From: Aldehydirespirator sp965204875
GTDB lineage: Bacteria > Actinomycetota > Acidimicrobiia > Acidimicrobiales > Aldehydirespiratoraceae
Length of the DNA: 64,000 bases
Reading direction: 5' to 3'
NCBI GenBank assembly: GCA_965204875.1
Contig: OZ242020.1
Coordinates: forward strand, 620,001 to 684,000
In this document: in pieces, positions 34,316 through 42,662 of the stretch
Position numbering within the stretch: the first letter of the stretch is position 1
How the letters are laid out: every line of letters begins with the position of its first letter
Notes under the pieces: model-generated
Told to the model about the DNA's origin: nothing
The model's database searches: none
What the model saw: only the letters and a program-made list of their open reading frames with translations
Translations under genes and position numbers: made by a program

Positions 34316-35641
34316 CTAGAGGTCGGTTACGGCGGCGAAACCGGCGTTGAGGTCGGCGATGATGTCGTCTAGGGTCTCGACGCCCACTGACAGGCGCACC
34401 ATGTTGGGCGCTGTGCCCGTGCTCAGCTGCTCCTCGGGAGTGAGCTGGCTGTGGGTCGTGCTCGCCGGATGGATGGCCAGGCTGCGAACGTCGCCGATGT
34501 TGGCCACGTGGCTGTGCAGCTGGAGCGTCTCCACGAAGCGCTGGCCCGCCTTGGAGCCGCCGCTGATGCCGAACGCCAGCACCGAGCCGGCCCCCTTGGG
34601 CATGTAGCGCTCAGCCCGCTCGCGGTACGGGCTGGAATCGAGCCCCGCGTACTGCACCCACTCCACCTGCGGGTGGGCCTCCAGGTAGTTGGCGACGGCG
34701 GTGGCGTTGGCCACATGGCGCTCCATGCGCAGCGACAGGGTCTCGACGCCCTGCAGGAACAGGAAGGCGTTCATCGGCGACACCGCCGGGCCGATGTCGC
34801 GCAGCAGCTGCACCCGGGCCTTGAGGATGTAGGCGCCCGGGCCGAGCGCCGGCCAGTAGGCCAGGCCGTGATAGCTGGGATCGGGCTCGGTGAACATGGC
34901 GTGGCGGCCCGAGGCTCCGAAGTCGAACGTCCCACCGTCAACGATCAGCCCGCCGATGGAGGTGCCGTGGCCGCCGATGAACTTGGTGGCCGAGTGCACC
35001 ACGATGTCGGCGCCGTGCTCGAGGGGACGGCACAGGTACGGCGACGGCACGGTGTTGTCGACGATCAGCGGCAGGTTGTTGGCATGTGCCACGCCGCTGA
35101 CGCCCTCGAGGTCGAGCACATCGTTCTTGGGGTTGCCGATGGTCTCGGCATAGAACGCCCGGGTGTTGGGGCGCACCGCCGCGGCCCACTGGTCGAGGTC
35201 GTCGGGATCGTCCACGAAGCTGACCTCGATGCCCATCTTGGGCAGCGTGTAGTGCAGCAGGTTGTAGGTGCCGCCGTACAGGAACGGGCTGGACACGACA
35301 TGGTCGCCGCTCTCGGCGAGGTTCAGGATGGCCAGCGTCTCCGCCGCCTGCCCCGACGAGAGCGCCAGCGCGCCGGGCAATCCAACCGCGGTGCGCACGC
35401 CGCCCTCCAGCGCGCTGATGCGCTCCTCAAGCACGTGCTGGGTGGGGTTCATGATCCGCGTGTAGATGTTGCCGACCTCGGCGAGGGCGAACAGGTTCTG
35501 TGCGTGCTCGGCGCTGTCGAACACGTAGGCCGTGGTCTGGTAGATAGGCACGGCGCGGGAGCCTGTGGTCGGGTCGGCTACCTGGCCCGCATGGATCATG
35601 CGGGTCTCGAAGCCCCAGTTCTGGGCGGTGTTGTCACTCAT
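34316..35641 (-). CDS. metY: O-acetylhomoserine sulfhydrylase-like (MetY)
   Basis: 441 aa PLP enzyme of the Cys/Met metabolism family. Seen: GFETRMIHAGQVADPTTGSR, the GQAAETLAIL cofactor turn, LYGGTYNLLHYTLPKMGI, VDNTVPSPYL and the PLP lysine in VHSATKFIGGHGTSIGG. It makes homocysteine from O-acetylhomoserine and sulfide. No metX follows. An inverted repeat about 30 bases upstream may be its operator. The N-terminus MSDNTAQNWGFETRMIHAG fits the family. Confidence 0.93.
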   Translation of the reverse strand: MSDNTAQNWGFETRMIHAGQVADPTTGSRAVPIYQTTAYVFDSAEHAQNLFALAEVGNIYTRIMNPTQHVLEERISALEGGVRTAVGLPGALALSSGQAAETLAILNLAESGDHVVSSPFLYGGTYNLLHYTLPKMGIEVSFVDDPDDLDQWAAAVRPNTRAFYAETIGNPKNDVLDLEGVSGVAHANNLPLIVDNTVPSPYLCRPLEHGADIVVHSATKFIGGHGTSIGGLIVDGGTFDFGASGRHAMFTEPDPSYHGLAYWPALGPGAYILKARVQLLRDIGPAVSPMNAFLFLQGVETLSLRMERHVANATAVANYLEAHPQVEWVQYAGLDSSPYRERAERYMPKGAGSVLAFGISGGSKAGQRFVETLQLHSHVANIGDVRSLAIHPASTTHSQLTPEEQLSTGTAPNMVRLSVGVETLDDIIADLNAGFAAVTDL

Positions 35642-35669
35642 GGCGGCGACATTACCAACCCGCCCGACT

Positions 35670-35694
35670 AATCCCTACCTACTGGGTCGGGATT
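35670..35694. promoter_or_regulatory. Inverted repeat upstream of metY
   Basis: AATCCC and GGGATT arms are separated by 13 bases, with inner ACC/GGT. It starts 29 bases before the metY ATG. Position fits a repressor site for a sulfur or Met regulator; the regulator is unknown. Confidence 0.4.
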
Positions 35695-35786
35695 ATTTCC
35701 AGCTGCTCACCATCGTCCTCCTTCAGGTAGGGCGGAGTCTTGAACGAGGGGGCAGCGAGGGCTTCGGCCGTTGCTACTGCCTGTTG

Positions 35787-37040
35787 CTACTGCTGTTGTT
35801 GCTGCCAGCGGGCGCGTTCCGTTGTGGCGCTGCGGCTGGGTGCTCGCACCGGAGGACGCACGCCGGATGCGGCGCCGCCGACACCTCCGGCAGCGTCACC
35901 CCTTCCGATCACCACTTCGGCGTTCACCTCGGCGGACCCGCTGCCGGTGAAGGCGCCACGCACCGGCGGCACGTCGGCATAGTCGCGCCCGCAGCCGATC
36001 ACCACATGCCGCTCGCCTACCTCGCCTCCGTTGGTCGGATCGAGCGCCCACCAGCCCCAGCCGGGCACCGCGGCCTCGATCCAGGCGTGCGTCTGCACAC
36101 GCACTATGTCAGGCTCGCCTCCGGCTGCCGCATCAGCGCCTGAACCCTCGGTCCCGGACGCGCCACCCCGCGGACCCTCACCGCCACCAGGAGCGCCGCC
36201 ACGGCCGAGACCCTCGCCCTCGCCGGAACCGGCAGCGCCGGGAACGCCGCCGCGGCCGAGAGCATCACCGCCTCCCGAAGCGCTGCTGCGGCCGAGAGCA
36301 CCACTGCCTCCCGAAGCGCTAGCGAGACCCTCGCCGAAACCGGAACCGCCGCTGAGAGACTCGCGGTCACCGGTGCCAGCGTCGCCGCGGGGAGCCTCGC
36401 TGTCGGGGGGAGCGACGGTCTCGTCTGCGGCGAAGAGATAGCCCGACACGTAGCGGGCCGGGACACCGACACTTCGCAGCATGCCGATGGCCAGGTGCGC
36501 GAAGTCCTGGCACACACCCTGGCGGCCCTCGAGCAACTCCGCCAGCGAGACCCCGATCGCGGTGGACCCGGACACGTAGGCCAGGGTCTGCCGGACCCGG
36601 TAGGCGATCAGCGAGGCGAGCAGGGGCACCGACGCGGCACCGGCGCAGGCCTCGGCCGCATGGCGGGCCACAGCGTCGCCGGGCTCCCAGGCCACGTGCT
36701 CGGACGGTTCCAAGAACTCGAAATGCTGCGAGCGGAAATCGGGATCTCCCAGCGCAGCCACGGCGCAGTCATTCTCCGGAGCTGGTCGCGAAAGTGTCTC
36801 CACGGACGCGTCCGCCACGAGTTGTAGCGACTTGTGCGGCGCCCTCACCCCCAGATGATCGACGGCCGTGCCCCAGTAGTCGCGGGCGTGCAGCACCTCG
36901 GCCGGCGGGTCGCAGGCGAGGCTGTAGGACAGCACGCGCTGGTGCTCGCCGTCACGCGGCTGCATACGGATCTCGTTCTGCGACTCCGAGACCGCCTCCG
37001 CATAGCGAAAATGCACCCGGTAGCTGATGTCGAGCCTCAC
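35787..37040 (-). CDS. Transglutaminase-like protein with a large Gly/Ser insert
   Basis: 417 aa. An N-terminal beta domain (MRLDISYRVHFRYAEAVSES) and transglutaminase core: Cys in GVCQDFAHLAIGMLRSVG then VPARYVSGYLF, His in VQTHAWIEAAVPGWGWWALD with the Asp. Between Cys and His lies an insert of about 95 residues rich in Gly, Ser, Ala, Glu and Arg with repeated LGRGG/EGL units, normally absent. The C-terminus ends in five Gln. Third gene of a conserved set (CP-ATP-grasp, alpha-E, transglutaminase) of unknown peptide-modifying or peptide-making role. Its GTG start overlaps the alpha-E stop (GTGA). Confidence 0.87.
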   Translation of the reverse strand: MRLDISYRVHFRYAEAVSESQNEIRMQPRDGEHQRVLSYSLACDPPAEVLHARDYWGTAVDHLGVRAPHKSLQLVADASVETLSRPAPENDCAVAALGDPDFRSQHFEFLEPSEHVAWEPGDAVARHAAEACAGAASVPLLASLIAYRVRQTLAYVSGSTAIGVSLAELLEGRQGVCQDFAHLAIGMLRSVGVPARYVSGYLFAADETVAPPDSEAPRGDAGTGDRESLSGGSGFGEGLASASGGSGALGRSSASGGGDALGRGGVPGAAGSGEGEGLGRGGAPGGGEGPRGGASGTEGSGADAAAGGEPDIVRVQTHAWIEAAVPGWGWWALDPTNGGEVGERHVVIGCGRDYADVPPVRGAFTGSGSAEVNAEVVIGRGDAAGGVGGAASGVRPPVRAPSRSATTERARWQQQQQ

Positions 37041-38008
37041 AGCGTGGAGTCCACGCCGGGCCGGAGGTACTGCGGATGAACCGGCGGCCCGGCCAGCGGC
37101 CGGACCACGCCGGTCAGCACCTCGCCTGCCAACTCGACGAGGTCGTCGGCGAGCCTCGACAGCACCGGCACAGGGTCCGACGCCATCGAGGCCTCGATCT
37201 CGCCGAGTTCGAGGCGGGCCCGCAGCAGGCCGGCGCGACGCCGGGGACGATCCAGCGAGACGGCGGCCGTCGCCAGGCTGGCCAGGCACTCCTCGAGCCG
37301 TGCGAGGCACGACAGCACCGAGCGGGGAAGCGCGGGAGCATGCAGCAGATAGTGGACGGCGCCGGTGGGATCCGGGGCGTGCCCGTGCTGGCGGTGGTAT
37401 GCCTGCAGCGAGCTGGTCAAGCGCAGCATCCTGGTGGCGTCCACCACGCCGCGAGGGTCGGTATAGCTGGCGATCAGCAGCCCGACCGTGAAGATCGACC
37501 GCTCCAGCATCCGCCCGACCGCTAGGAGTTCGTGTCCCTCGTCGCGGCGCATGCCCTCGTTGAGCACGCCGCTGATTGCGAGGCAGGCGGTGCGCACCAT
37601 GAGCAGCACCTCGTGGAGACCGGCCGACTGCACCCCGGAGTGGCCGAGGAACGGGAACCTCAGATAGAGCCCGTTGGCCTCCTCCCACAGCTCTATGGGT
37701 ATCCGGTCGCGGGTCGAGCGCAGGTTCTCGCGCACGGCCCTGACGCAGGACAGCACCGAGCCCGGGTTGTCGGCGTCCGACAGCAGGAAGGCGATGAGCT
37801 GCGGCCTGCTGTCGAGGCTCCCGATCTCTGCCAGCTCGGCTTCGAGGCCCAGGGTCTTCACAAGCTGCTCGCCCTCGATGCGGGCCTCGTCGCTGCGCAG
37901 GTGGATTATCGAGTCGGCCGCGTAGTTGAGGCAGCGCACCGTGGCCTCGGCCCGCTCCAGGTAGCGGCCCACCCAGAAGAGCGCCTCGGCGTGACGCGCC
38001 AGTATCAC
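37037..38008 (-). CDS. Alpha-E domain protein (DUF403)
   Basis: 323 aa, helical. MILARHAEALFWVGRYLERA then EATVRCL is the strongly conserved start of the family. It lies between the CP-ATP-grasp and transglutaminase genes, an arrangement found in many bacteria. Molecular role unknown; probably works with the ATP-grasp ligase. The stop overlaps the transglutaminase start. Confidence 0.9.
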   Translation of the reverse strand: MILARHAEALFWVGRYLERAEATVRCLNYAADSIIHLRSDEARIEGEQLVKTLGLEAELAEIGSLDSRPQLIAFLLSDADNPGSVLSCVRAVRENLRSTRDRIPIELWEEANGLYLRFPFLGHSGVQSAGLHEVLLMVRTACLAISGVLNEGMRRDEGHELLAVGRMLERSIFTVGLLIASYTDPRGVVDATRMLRLTSSLQAYHRQHGHAPDPTGAVHYLLHAPALPRSVLSCLARLEECLASLATAAVSLDRPRRRAGLLRARLELGEIEASMASDPVPVLSRLADDLVELAGEVLTGVVRPLAGPPVHPQYLRPGVDSTL

Positions 38009-38083
38009 GACCGCTCGGCCACATGCACTCCCGCACGGGCAACCCCCGAGATCATAGCCGCACCCGCACGGGCAGCCCCGAGA

Positions 38084-39565
38084 TCATGATCGATCCGGCA
38101 TGAGCACCCAGGTGTCCTTGGAGCCGCCGCCCTGGGAGGAGTTGACGATCAGCGATCCCTGTCGCATGGCCACGCGGGTCAGCCCGCCCGGGAATACCTG
38201 GGTCTGCTCGCCCGTGAGCACGAAGGGTCGCAGGTCGAGATGCCGGGGCTCGAGCCGCTCGCCTGTGAACGACGGCACCGTCGAGAGCTGCACCACCTCC
38301 TGCGCGATCCAGTCGCGCGGGTCGGCCTCGATGGCGCGGCGTGCGTCCTGCAGTTCCTCGTCGCTGGCACGGGGGCCGATCAGCACCCCGTAGCCGCCGG
38401 ACTCGCCCACAGGCTTGACCACGAGCTCGTCCAGCCTGGCCAGCGCCTCGGCGCGCTGGTCGGCGTCCCACATCACATAGGTCTCCACGTTGTCGATGAT
38501 CGGCTCGGCGCCCAGGTAGTAGCGGATCAGCTCGGGCACGTAGGGATACACGCCCTTGTCGTCGGCGACGCCGTTGCCAATGGCATTGCACACGGTCACA
38601 GTCCCGGCCCGCAAGGCGCCCAGCAGGCCGGGCACGCCCAGCGTCGAGTCGGCTCGGAAGCCCACCGGATCGAGGAAGTCGTCGTCGATGCGCCTGTAGA
38701 TCACGTCGACCGGGGCGAGCCCCGCGATGGTGCGCGCGTGGACAGTGTGGTCGTCGACCACCAGGTCCCTTCCCTCCACCAGCTCCACGCCCATCGAGCG
38801 CGCCAGGAAGGCGTGCTCGAAGTAGGCGGAGTTGAAGATGCCCGGCGTGAGCACCACCACGTGCGGATCGTCGCGCCCGCCCGGCACCATGGACTCCAGG
38901 GTGGAGCGCAGCATCTTCGGATACTGATCGGTCGGCTCCACCGGGTGGTCGGCGAACAGCCAGCTGCACGCCTTGGCCATGGCGGCCCGGTTCTCGACCA
39001 CATAGGAGATGCCGCTGGGATTGCGCAGGTTGTCCTCCAGCACCCGGTAGCGGCCGTCGGCGCCGCGCACGATGTCGATGCCGGCGATGTTGCAGTGGGC
39101 GCCGTGGGGGACGGCGATGCCCGTGGCGTTGCGCTCGAACCCGCCCGAGGACACCAGCAGCCACCTTGGCACCACCCCGTCGGAGACGGCCGCGCCCTCT
39201 CCGGAGTAGAGGTCGGCCAGGAAGCAGTTGAGCGCCGCGACCCTCTGGCTCAGGCCGCGGGCCAGATCCTCCCACTCGGCCGCGGCGATCAGCCGGGGGA
39301 AGAGATCCATCGGCCAGATGCGCTCGGTGCCCTCGTCGTCGCTGTAGACGGTGAAGGTGATGCCCTGACGCCGGAACTCGTCGGCCACGAGCCTCTCGAG
39401 CCGCTTCACCTCCGCCGCGTCGAGGTCGCGGAAGCGCTCGACGATCCTGCGGTAGACATCGCGCACCACGCCGCCGGACTCGAACGCCTCGTCGAAGGCC
39501 GGCCCCGGCTCGTAGCAGTCAAGCAACCCGTCACCGGGCTCAGGCAAGGCATCGACCACGGCCAC
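38084..39565 (-). CDS. Circularly permuted ATP-grasp protein (DUF404/DUF407)
   Basis: 493 aa putative carboxylate-amine ligase. Seen: VYSDDEGTERIWPMDLFPRL, FLADLYSGEGA, YRVLEDNLRNPSGISYVVEN, GVYPYVPELIRYYLGAEPII and VVKPVGESGGYGV with the ATP-binding Lys. The last block FVLTGEQTQVFPGGLTRVA and NSSQGGGSKDTWVL is typical. First gene of the set with alpha-E and transglutaminase proteins, 75 bases upstream of the alpha-E gene. Confidence 0.92.
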   Translation of the reverse strand: MAVVDALPEPGDGLLDCYEPGPAFDEAFESGGVVRDVYRRIVERFRDLDAAEVKRLERLVADEFRRQGITFTVYSDDEGTERIWPMDLFPRLIAAAEWEDLARGLSQRVAALNCFLADLYSGEGAAVSDGVVPRWLLVSSGGFERNATGIAVPHGAHCNIAGIDIVRGADGRYRVLEDNLRNPSGISYVVENRAAMAKACSWLFADHPVEPTDQYPKMLRSTLESMVPGGRDDPHVVVLTPGIFNSAYFEHAFLARSMGVELVEGRDLVVDDHTVHARTIAGLAPVDVIYRRIDDDFLDPVGFRADSTLGVPGLLGALRAGTVTVCNAIGNGVADDKGVYPYVPELIRYYLGAEPIIDNVETYVMWDADQRAEALARLDELVVKPVGESGGYGVLIGPRASDEELQDARRAIEADPRDWIAQEVVQLSTVPSFTGERLEPRHLDLRPFVLTGEQTQVFPGGLTRVAMRQGSLIVNSSQGGGSKDTWVLMPDRS

Positions 39566-39632
39566 TCATGCTAGGTCAGACGACCGGCGGCCATCACGCC
39601 AGCGAATCCAGGCAACAGGCATCGATGCTTGG

Positions 39633-39660
39633 TTGCGAAGGTGGCGGGTTGTGGTATGGT
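39633..39660 (+). promoter_or_regulatory. Predicted promoter of the coiled-coil membrane protein gene
   Basis: TTGCGA and TATGGT hexamers with a 16-base spacer, 120 bases before the start codon. The same -10 hexamer and spacer occur before the small membrane gene at 50845. Confidence 0.4.
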
Positions 39661-39780
39661 GCTGTTTACTGCTGTCTCAGGCGCTCCCAGCATACAAGAT
39701 CGCCCAAGCAGCAGCATCGGCAGCCTTCGAGGCGCCCCCTTTCACCCCGATCCACCCGCGAACGGCAAAGGAGGCCCACG

Positions 39781-40242
39781 ATGGCCACAACCCAAGCACA
39801 GCGCGCAGCGCTCTACAACCACCTAGCCGAAGCCATGAACCAAGAAGCCGCAGACACCCTCATGGACCAACTCCCACCCACAGGCTGGGACCAGATGGCC
39901 ACCAAAGACGACCTCGCCAACACCGAACAACGCCTGCTCGCCGCGCTGCAGGTTCACAAAGCCGAAACCGACGCCAAGTTCACCGAGACCAACGCCGCCA
40001 TGCAGGCCGGCTTCGCCGAGCTGCGAGCCCTCATCGCCACCGAGTCAGCGAAGACGGCCAAGGAGTTTGCCAACGCCGCCCAGGAGCGCGCCGACGCCGC
40101 CAAGGAGCGCGCCGAGATCATCAAGTCCCAGGCCGAGATCATCCGGGCCCAGGCCAGGCAGCTCTACTTGATCGTCGCCGCCATCGCCGTGGCCACCGTC
40201 TCCGTGTGGGTCGCCGTGCTGACCAGCGTGATCGTCAGCTGA
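39781..40242 (+). CDS. Coiled-coil protein with C-terminal membrane anchor (DUF1640-like)
   Basis: 153 aa. The first 60 residues (LYNHLAEAMNQEAADTLMDQ then LPPTGW) resemble the start of DUF1640-like proteins. A coiled coil rich in Ala, Lys and Glu follows (FANAAQERADAAKERAEIIK with repeated AEII units), and one C-terminal membrane helix (LYLIVAAIAVATVSVWVAVL). A strong AAAGGAGG lies 7 bases before ATG 39781. Orphan gene between convergent neighbours; function unknown. It resembles the protein at 50845 in plan but with the helix at the other end. Confidence 0.75.
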   Translation: MATTQAQRAALYNHLAEAMNQEAADTLMDQLPPTGWDQMATKDDLANTEQRLLAALQVHKAETDAKFTETNAAMQAGFAELRALIATESAKTAKEFANAAQERADAAKERAEIIKSQAEIIRAQARQLYLIVAAIAVATVSVWVAVLTSVIVS

Positions 40243-40266
40243 CCGCCAGCGCCCAGGACTCAGATT

Positions 40267-40899
40267 TTACGGGTCGGAGATCAGCAGGGTGAGCAGATCG
40301 TCGTATGAGGTGCAGCTCGGGTACCGGGGGTTCTCGGCGATCACGTTGGACGGCGCTCTGAACAACACGCCGGCGTCGGCCTCGGCGAGCATCGTCAGGT
40401 CGTTGTAGGAATCGCCCGCGGCAACCACGCGGAAGTTGAGCGACCGGAGCGCAGCCACCGCCTGGCGCTTCTGATCGGGCAGCCTCAGGCGGTAATCGAC
40501 GATGCGGTCGCCCTCCACGACCAGGTCGTGACACAGCAGCAGCGGCCAACCCAGCTGCGCCATCAAGGGCCTGCCGAACTGCCCGAACGTGTCTGACAGC
40601 AGCACTACAGGCACCTTTGACCGCAGTTCGTCAAGAAACTCGCGGGCCCCGGCCAGCGGCGACAAGCCGGCGACGACGCCCATGATCGTGGACATGGTGA
40701 CGCCATGGCGGGCCAGGGCCGCGATCCGGCCCTTCATCAGCACGTCGTAGTCGGGCTCGTCGCGAGTGGTGCGGCGCAGGAAGTCGATGCCGGTGTGCTC
40801 GGCGACCGCGATCCACACCTCGGGGGTGAGCACTCCCTCCACATCCAGCACGACCAGAGACTGCGGCCCCAGATACCGCGAACTCACGGCGGGTCGCAT
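40267..40899 (-). CDS. thrH: HAD phosphatase, ThrH-like (phosphoserine phosphatase/homoserine kinase activity)
   Basis: 210 aa. HAD motif I VVLDVEGVLTPEVW with the Glu typical of ThrH, motif II VVLLSDTFGQF, Lys region LPDQKRQAV, and motif IV AAGDSYNDLTMLAEADAGVL followed by FRAPSNVI. ThrH proteins dephosphorylate phosphoserine and can transfer phosphate to homoserine. The ATG at 40899 overlaps the end of hyuB by 16 bases, so it is co-translated with the hydantoinase-like pair. Confidence 0.88.
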   Translation of the reverse strand: MRPAVSSRYLGPQSLVVLDVEGVLTPEVWIAVAEHTGIDFLRRTTRDEPDYDVLMKGRIAALARHGVTMSTIMGVVAGLSPLAGAREFLDELRSKVPVVLLSDTFGQFGRPLMAQLGWPLLLCHDLVVEGDRIVDYRLRLPDQKRQAVAALRSLNFRVVAAGDSYNDLTMLAEADAGVLFRAPSNVIAENPRYPSCTSYDDLLTLLISDP

Positions 40900-42662
40900 A
40901 CATAGCCTTGGAGAAGATCCTGCTCGATCAACTCCGCGGGCCGCTCCGCCGGATCGCCCCAGCCGCCGCCGCCGGGCAACTCCAGCACCAGCCGCCGCCC
41001 GGCGGGAACAAGCTGCTTGCCCTTGGCCCTGAAGGGCGTGCCATCGTCGAGGTACACGCTGCCGGAGGCACCGTCGCCACCGCCGGCTCGGCCCCGGGCG
41101 GGGTGGTCGACACGATCGAACATGGCGCTGAAGTGCAGCTCGTAGCCATCGGCCGGGCCCAGCTCGATCACCTGGCCGAGCCCGCCACGGTGGGTGCCGG
41201 CACCGCCGGAGCCGGGGCGCAGCTCCTTGCGCCACACCACTATCGGGCCGACCTGCTCGGTCGCCTCGACGGACATGGTGCGCACACCGCTGGGGAAGGC
41301 GGTGGCGTTGAGACCGTCGAGACTCGGGCGGGCCCCGGTGCCACCGCTATTGAACATGAGTATCTCAGCCGGTGGCCGCGCCGCGCCGCCGGGCACGGCG
41401 CCCGCCAGAAGAGCGCCCCCACCCGCGGCGAGGTCGGCGGCATCGGAGCGGCCACCCGCCGCGGCACCCGCGGCGGGGGCTGCGGCCCTCACTCCGGGAG
41501 TTGAGGCGGCGCTCGCCCAGGAATCATTGGTCTGCGAGCGCGTGGCGCGAGCACCGGCTTGGAAGTTCCAGAGCGCGCCCGAGCCCTCGGCCGGCACGAC
41601 GTCGGGCAGGGCCGGCGCCACCGCCCCGAGGCATAGGTCGGCCACGAAGTGCCCGATGACATGGCGCACGGCCACCGGATCGGGGTGGCGGGCGTTGAGG
41701 ATGCAACCTGGCGGAGCGCTCACAGTGAACGGCGCCAGTGACGCCGCGTTGTTCGGCAGTCCCGGCGACAGCGCGCACAGCAGCCCGTAGGTCAGGTAGG
41801 CCTGGGCGTAGGTGAGCGGAACGTTCACGCCGTAGGCGCTGGCAGGCGAGGTCCCGGTGAAGTCGCCGTGTATGCCGGCAGCGCTCACGTCGAGGCTCAC
41901 CGCGAGGGTGACGGGGGCGTCGTAGCCGTCCACGGTCATCGTGTTGGGATAGGTTCCCGCAGGGATCTGCGAGATCGCGGCCAGCGTTGCGGCCCGGGTG
42001 CGCTCGAACACGAAGTCCGCCACCCCGGCGAGGGACTCGTCGCCGAACTCGTCGAGCATGTCACCGAGGCGGGCTATGCCGGTGTCGTTGCAGGCGGCCA
42101 GCGAGTGCACATCGCCCACCACCTGGTCGGGCTCGCGCACGTTGGCCCGGATCATCTCGATCAGGTCGTCGTTGAGGCGGCCACGCTCCAGCAGCTTCAT
42201 CACCGGGATGCGCAGACCCTCCTCATAGACCTCCCTGGCATCGGGGCCGAAGCCGCGGCCGCCGATGTCCACCACATGAGCCGTGCAGCCGAAATAGCCG
42301 ATCAGCGAGCCGTGCCTGAAGGCGGGCGTGACCACGGTGATGTCGTGGAGGTGACCGGTGCCCTTCCACGGATCGTTGGTGATGTAGGCGTCGCCCTCGT
42401 AGATGCGGTGCGGGCCGATGTCCTCGATGAACCAGCCGACCGCGGCGGCCATCGTGTTGACATGGCCGGGCGTGCCGGTGACGGCCTGGGCGATCATGCG
42501 TCCCTGAGTGTCGAACACCCCGGCCGAGAGGTCGCCCGCCTCGCGGACGCTCGTGCTGAAGGCGGCCCGCACCAGCGTGAGAGCCTGCTCCTCCACGACG
42601 GAGATGAGCCGGTTCCACATCACGCCGAAGCGCAGGTCGGCGGACGCCGGACGCGAACTCAT
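40884..42662 (-). CDS. hyuB: Hydantoinase B/oxoprolinase-family subunit
   Basis: 592 aa beta subunit of an ATP-dependent hydantoinase/5-oxoprolinase/acetone-carboxylase-like enzyme. Seen: VVEEQALTLVRAAFSTSVRE, YITNDPWKGTGHLHDITVV, GIHGDFTGTSPAS, EILMFNSGGTGARPSLDG and ELPGGGGWGDPAER. A low-complexity Ala/Gly insert (residues about 385-425) interrupts the region before the GGTGAR block. Its ATG overlaps the hyuA stop by 4 bases and its 3' end overlaps thrH. Confidence 0.92.
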   Translation of the reverse strand: MSSRPASADLRFGVMWNRLISVVEEQALTLVRAAFSTSVREAGDLSAGVFDTQGRMIAQAVTGTPGHVNTMAAAVGWFIEDIGPHRIYEGDAYITNDPWKGTGHLHDITVVTPAFRHGSLIGYFGCTAHVVDIGGRGFGPDAREVYEEGLRIPVMKLLERGRLNDDLIEMIRANVREPDQVVGDVHSLAACNDTGIARLGDMLDEFGDESLAGVADFVFERTRAATLAAISQIPAGTYPNTMTVDGYDAPVTLAVSLDVSAAGIHGDFTGTSPASAYGVNVPLTYAQAYLTYGLLCALSPGLPNNAASLAPFTVSAPPGCILNARHPDPVAVRHVIGHFVADLCLGAVAPALPDVVPAEGSGALWNFQAGARATRSQTNDSWASAASTPGVRAAAPAAGAAAGGRSDAADLAAGGGALLAGAVPGGAARPPAEILMFNSGGTGARPSLDGLNATAFPSGVRTMSVEATEQVGPIVVWRKELRPGSGGAGTHRGGLGQVIELGPADGYELHFSAMFDRVDHPARGRAGGGDGASGSVYLDDGTPFRAKGKQLVPAGRRLVLELPGGGGWGDPAERPAELIEQDLLQGYVCDPP

